Origin: Planctomycetaceae bacterium
Lineage (GTDB): Bacteria; Planctomycetota; Planctomycetia; Pirellulales; Thermoguttaceae
Assembly: GCA_009783865.1 (NCBI GenBank)
Contig: WRCR01000011.1
Location: 1 to 25,948 of the forward strand
Direction of reading: 5' to 3'
DNA: 25,948 nucleotides
The notes beneath the pieces were generated by a model. That model had not been told where the DNA came from, made no database searches, and saw only the letters and a program-made list of their open reading frames with translations. Position numbers and translations under genes: made by a program. Positions 24,013 through 25,948 of the stretch are shown here, piece after piece; the stretch's first letter is position 1; each line of letters starts with the position of its first letter.

Positions 24013-24209
24013 GGAAACCGAGAAGCGGCAACAAGAGACCGCTCAAGACGGGAGCGGCACGCCTATCAGAAACGGAGTAATCCCTCCGACAAAAGAGGTG
24101 CATTGTTGGCCTAATGGACAATGCAGATTCTGTCCGTAGTTTACACGTGACACCCCCTTACGGGAGTCACGCAACTTTGTAAACATCGAAAATTTCCTAC
24201 TCGGTTTCC
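24013..24209 (-). ncRNA. Candidate structured leader RNA upstream of the lipoprotein gene
   Basis: Six sets of complementary segments nest in 197 nt. The outer helix pairs GGAAACCGAG (24013-24022) with CTCGGTTTCC (24200-24209), 10 bp. Inside are CCGCTC/GAGCGG (24039-24044/24052-24057), CGGAG/CTCCG (24073-24077/24084-24088), TGCATTGT/ACAATGCA (24099-24106/24118-24125), GTTTAC/GTAAAC (24139-24144/24179-24184) and, within that, GTGAC-a-CCC/GGG-a-GTCAC (24147-24155/24162-24170). The strand is inferred: read on minus, it ends 12 nt before the GAGGAG site of the lipoprotein gene. The segment CCGCTC can instead pair with AGCGG at 24024-24028, giving a possible switch. I recognise no known RNA family. 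Confidence 0.45.
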
Positions 24210-24515
24210 CGATTGTCATGCAGAAAATTGTCGTCGCCGAAGCGATTCTGATAGTTTGTTGTCGTACTCTTAATTCATTCCATCCGGCACCACGCCGGAC
24301 GGGTATTTTTAATTACAGAAATCAGTGTATCACGTTTTTTCGGGAATTGCAATAGGCGTAAAAATAATTTTTTCGTAAAAAGAGCCGGAGTACCGGCTAA
24401 ATACAGGATTAAGGACATGCATGGTCAGGTATTATCCTTGCAATCGGCGGAAAAATCGCTACATTGGAGTTGACCTTTGATTTACATTTTTCGTTCACAC
24501 TATATTACATTCCAC
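24210..24515. other. Intergenic region before the aldolase gene
   Basis: About 300 nt without a gene. It holds a 6-bp stem TCCGGC-ACCAC-GCCGGA (24283-24299) followed by GGGTATTTTT, which looks like a plus-strand intrinsic terminator although no plus-strand gene ends nearby, and the second copy of the 19-bp repeat. Weak promoter-like boxes (TTTACA 24481-24486, TATTAC 24503-24508) would give an almost leaderless aldolase transcript; I give them little weight. Confidence 0.45.
24384..24402 (-). repeat. Dispersed 19-bp repeat, copy 2 (inverted)
   Basis: This is the exact reverse complement of 21791-21809, including the GCCGG-AGTA-CCGGC hairpin. The two copies bracket the lipoprotein/zinc-ribbon/small membrane gene block. 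Confidence 0.8.
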
Positions 24516-25367
24516 ATGCTCACCACTGCGAAAGACGTTTTGAAAGATGCCCGGGAAAAGCATTATGCTGTGCCGGGGTTTAACTGCGTTGCCGACATTA
24601 TGATTCGCGGCATACTCGACCGGGCGGAAACACTCCGCGCACCGGTTTTCCTGATGCTCTACGCCGCCGAAGTTGACGATAAAACATGGCGGTATTATCC
24701 CGCTATCGTTAAAGCCGTTGCCGGGCAATACACGATTCCCATCGTGATGCACCTCGACCATGCTATGGAATTCACCGTCATTCAAGCGGCACTAGATGAC
24801 GGTTTCACTTCCGTTATGTACGATGGTTCAAATCTGCCTTTCGATGAGAACGTAGAAATGACACGGAAAGTTGTCGAACTTGCCGCTCCTTACGGTGCTT
24901 CAGTTGAAGCGGAACTTGGTCTCGTCGGCGGGTTTGATTTGTCAGCGAAAAACAACGCCGCCAACATTCTAACGCAGCCGGATGAAGTGATAACATTCGT
25001 TGAGCGCACCGGTGTTGATTCCCTTGCAGTTTCGATTGGCACCGCTCACGGCATTTATTCTCAACTGCCGAAACTGGATATACCGCTTTTGAAAGAGTTG
25101 AATGCCGTCAGTACCGTTCCGCTGGTTTTGCACGGCGGTTCGGGAACGCCGGAAGAGCAAATCTGTGACGCTGTTGCAAACGGAATATGTAAGTTTAATG
25201 TGTACGCCGACTGCCGCGTTGCGATGTGGAAGTGTTTCAAAAAGATTGCCGCCGAAACCCAGCGCAACGACCCGCTGCCGAAAAGTTATATCATGCAGTT
25301 GCAGGAAGCACTCGGCGATGTTGTCGAAGAAAAAGCAAAATTGGCGGGCGCGGTTGGAAGGGTATAA
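24516..25367 (+). CDS. Class II (zinc-dependent) ketose-bisphosphate aldolase
   Basis: These cytoplasmic enzymes cleave or join ketose bisphosphates through a zinc-bound enediolate. The 283-residue product has VPGFNC (19-24), the MHLDHAMEF motif with catalytic D81 and zinc ligand H82, MYDGSNLPFDENV (101-113), SVEAELGLVGG with E133, the zinc ligand H178 in SIGTAHGIY, and H206 in LVLHGGSGTP. The length and motifs fit the KbaY/GatY/FbaA group; tagatose-, fructose- or deoxysugar bisphosphate cannot be told apart. The phosphate-binding NxDT region reads FNVYAD, a variant. I choose the ATG at 24516 because homology begins there; the frame is open from a TTG at 24477. The dehydrogenase gene follows after 21 nt, suggesting a sugar-acid or sugar catabolic operon. 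Confidence 0.9.
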   Translation: MLTTAKDVLKDAREKHYAVPGFNCVADIMIRGILDRAETLRAPVFLMLYAAEVDDKTWRYYPAIVKAVAGQYTIPIVMHLDHAMEFTVIQAALDDGFTSVMYDGSNLPFDENVEMTRKVVELAAPYGASVEAELGLVGGFDLSAKNNAANILTQPDEVITFVERTGVDSLAVSIGTAHGIYSQLPKLDIPLLKELNAVSTVPLVLHGGSGTPEEQICDAVANGICKFNVYADCRVAMWKCFKKIAAETQRNDPLPKSYIMQLQEALGDVVEEKAKLAGAVGRV

Positions 25368-25388
25368 TCAACAATCGAATCAATCACT

Positions 25389-25948
25389 ATGAAACTCTTA
25401 GCCATCAGCGACCATTACATTTCCCGCCGATACATGGCAGCGGGCTTGGCTTCTCTTGAAGAACACGGCATTAAAATTGATGTCTTTCCATGGGAGCATG
25501 AAACACTGGAGGAACTCCAAGCCGCTAATTTGAAAATCGAACAGGGCGGTCCCGATGCCGTTCCGCTTCCATATGAATTGTACGAAATTGTCGGGCAATA
25601 CGATATTATCGTCACGCAGTTTCCGCCGATACCCGGAAAACTTATCGAGGCAGCCGAGCGGCTGAAAATCATCGGCGTTTTGCGCGCCGGTGTGGAAAAC
25701 ATTGATACCGAAACCGCAGCGAAACGCGGCGTTGTCGTTCTCAACACGCCCGGCAGGAATGCGAGAGCCGTTGCAGAATGTACCGTCGGTTTGATGCTTG
25801 CGGAAATCAGAAACCTCGCAAGAGGACACGCTGCATTGAAACAAGGAGAATGGACGAGGGACTTTCCTAATAAGAACGACATTCCCGAATTATTCGGCAA
25901 GACCGTCGGCTTGGTCGGCTTCGGTGCTGTTGCCCGACTCGCCGCAAA
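25389..25948 (+). CDS. D-isomer-specific 2-hydroxyacid dehydrogenase, partial at window end
   Basis: The 186 visible codons cover the substrate-domain half and the start of the NAD domain. Family features are the LKIIGVLRAGVENIDTETAA segment, GVVVLNTPGRNARAVAE, and the Rossmann start GKTVGLVGFGAVAR at the window edge. Members such as SerA or glyoxylate reductase oxidise or reduce 2-hydroxy acids with NAD(P). The catalytic Arg, Glu and His of the C-terminal part are mostly outside the window, so specificity is unknown. The start is 21 nt after the aldolase, on the same strand, so it is probably co-transcribed. Confidence 0.9.
   Translation, partial: MKLLAISDHYISRRYMAAGLASLEEHGIKIDVFPWEHETLEELQAANLKIEQGGPDAVPLPYELYEIVGQYDIIVTQFPPIPGKLIEAAERLKIIGVLRAGVENIDTETAAKRGVVVLNTPGRNARAVAECTVGLMLAEIRNLARGHAALKQGEWTRDFPNKNDIPELFGKTVGLVGFGAVARLAA

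Noticed and set aside
23990..24121. N-terminal extension of the lipoprotein-like gene from a TTG at 24121
   Set aside because: The ATG at 23989 has GAGGAG upstream and begins a clear signal peptide; the extension would bury it.

Overview
The window reads as chromosomal DNA of a Gram-negative-type bacterium, most likely a planctomycete. This is an inference from the Tat-exported Gfo/Idh/MocA oxidoreductase, the many short zinc-ribbon membrane proteins, the frequent lack of Shine-Dalgarno sites and intermediate GC; no rRNA or marker gene confirms it. No tRNA, rRNA, CRISPR array, transposase or prophage gene is visible.

Layout. 1-4023 (minus): tex, with an unusual internal repeat insert and a long charged tail, followed 31 nt later by dxr (isoprenoid synthesis), which is cut by the window edge. 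4024-4397: divergent intergenic region with a candidate tex promoter and an embedded palindrome. 4398-5717 (plus): Tat-exported oxidoreductase. 5774-19121 (minus): eleven collinear genes, the core of the window. In transcription order they are an internally deleted TerZ-like protein, two TerD proteins, two TerY-like vWA proteins, a membrane-anchored PP2C phosphatase, an atypical protein kinase with a zinc ribbon, a large vWA-TerY_C protein with a whole extra domain inside its zinc ribbon, then after a 226-nt gap with a candidate internal promoter a second vWA-TerY_C protein, a TerD-zinc ribbon-Sel1-transmembrane fusion, and a P-type Ca2+ ATPase. 19656-21766 (plus): glycerol dehydrogenase translationally coupled to a URO-D/methyltransferase-fold protein. 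21849-21952: a perfect 29-bp inverted repeat made of two palindromes. 21960-23989 (minus): a lipoprotein-like gene, a zinc-ribbon polytopic membrane protein and a small membrane protein; upstream lies a roughly 200-nt segment with many nested complementary segments, a candidate structured RNA leader. 24516-25948 (plus): a class II aldolase and a partial D-2-hydroxyacid dehydrogenase.

How it may work together. TerD-family proteins are known Ca2+-binding proteins, and vWA (TerY), kinase and PP2C genes together form the described TerY-P phosphorylation triad. Here that triad is expanded to four vWA proteins, tied to the membrane at two points (phosphatase and TerD fusion), and followed by a Ca2+ exporter. 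The economical reading is a calcium-linked phosphorylation switch with vWA proteins as metal-dependent adaptors. The output is unknown. The cluster lacks TerB, TerC and TelA, so a tellurite-resistance label is not supported. The most novel pieces are the domain nested inside the TerY_C ribbon, the membrane TerD fusion, the 'mini-TerZ', and the candidate structured RNA at 24013-24209.
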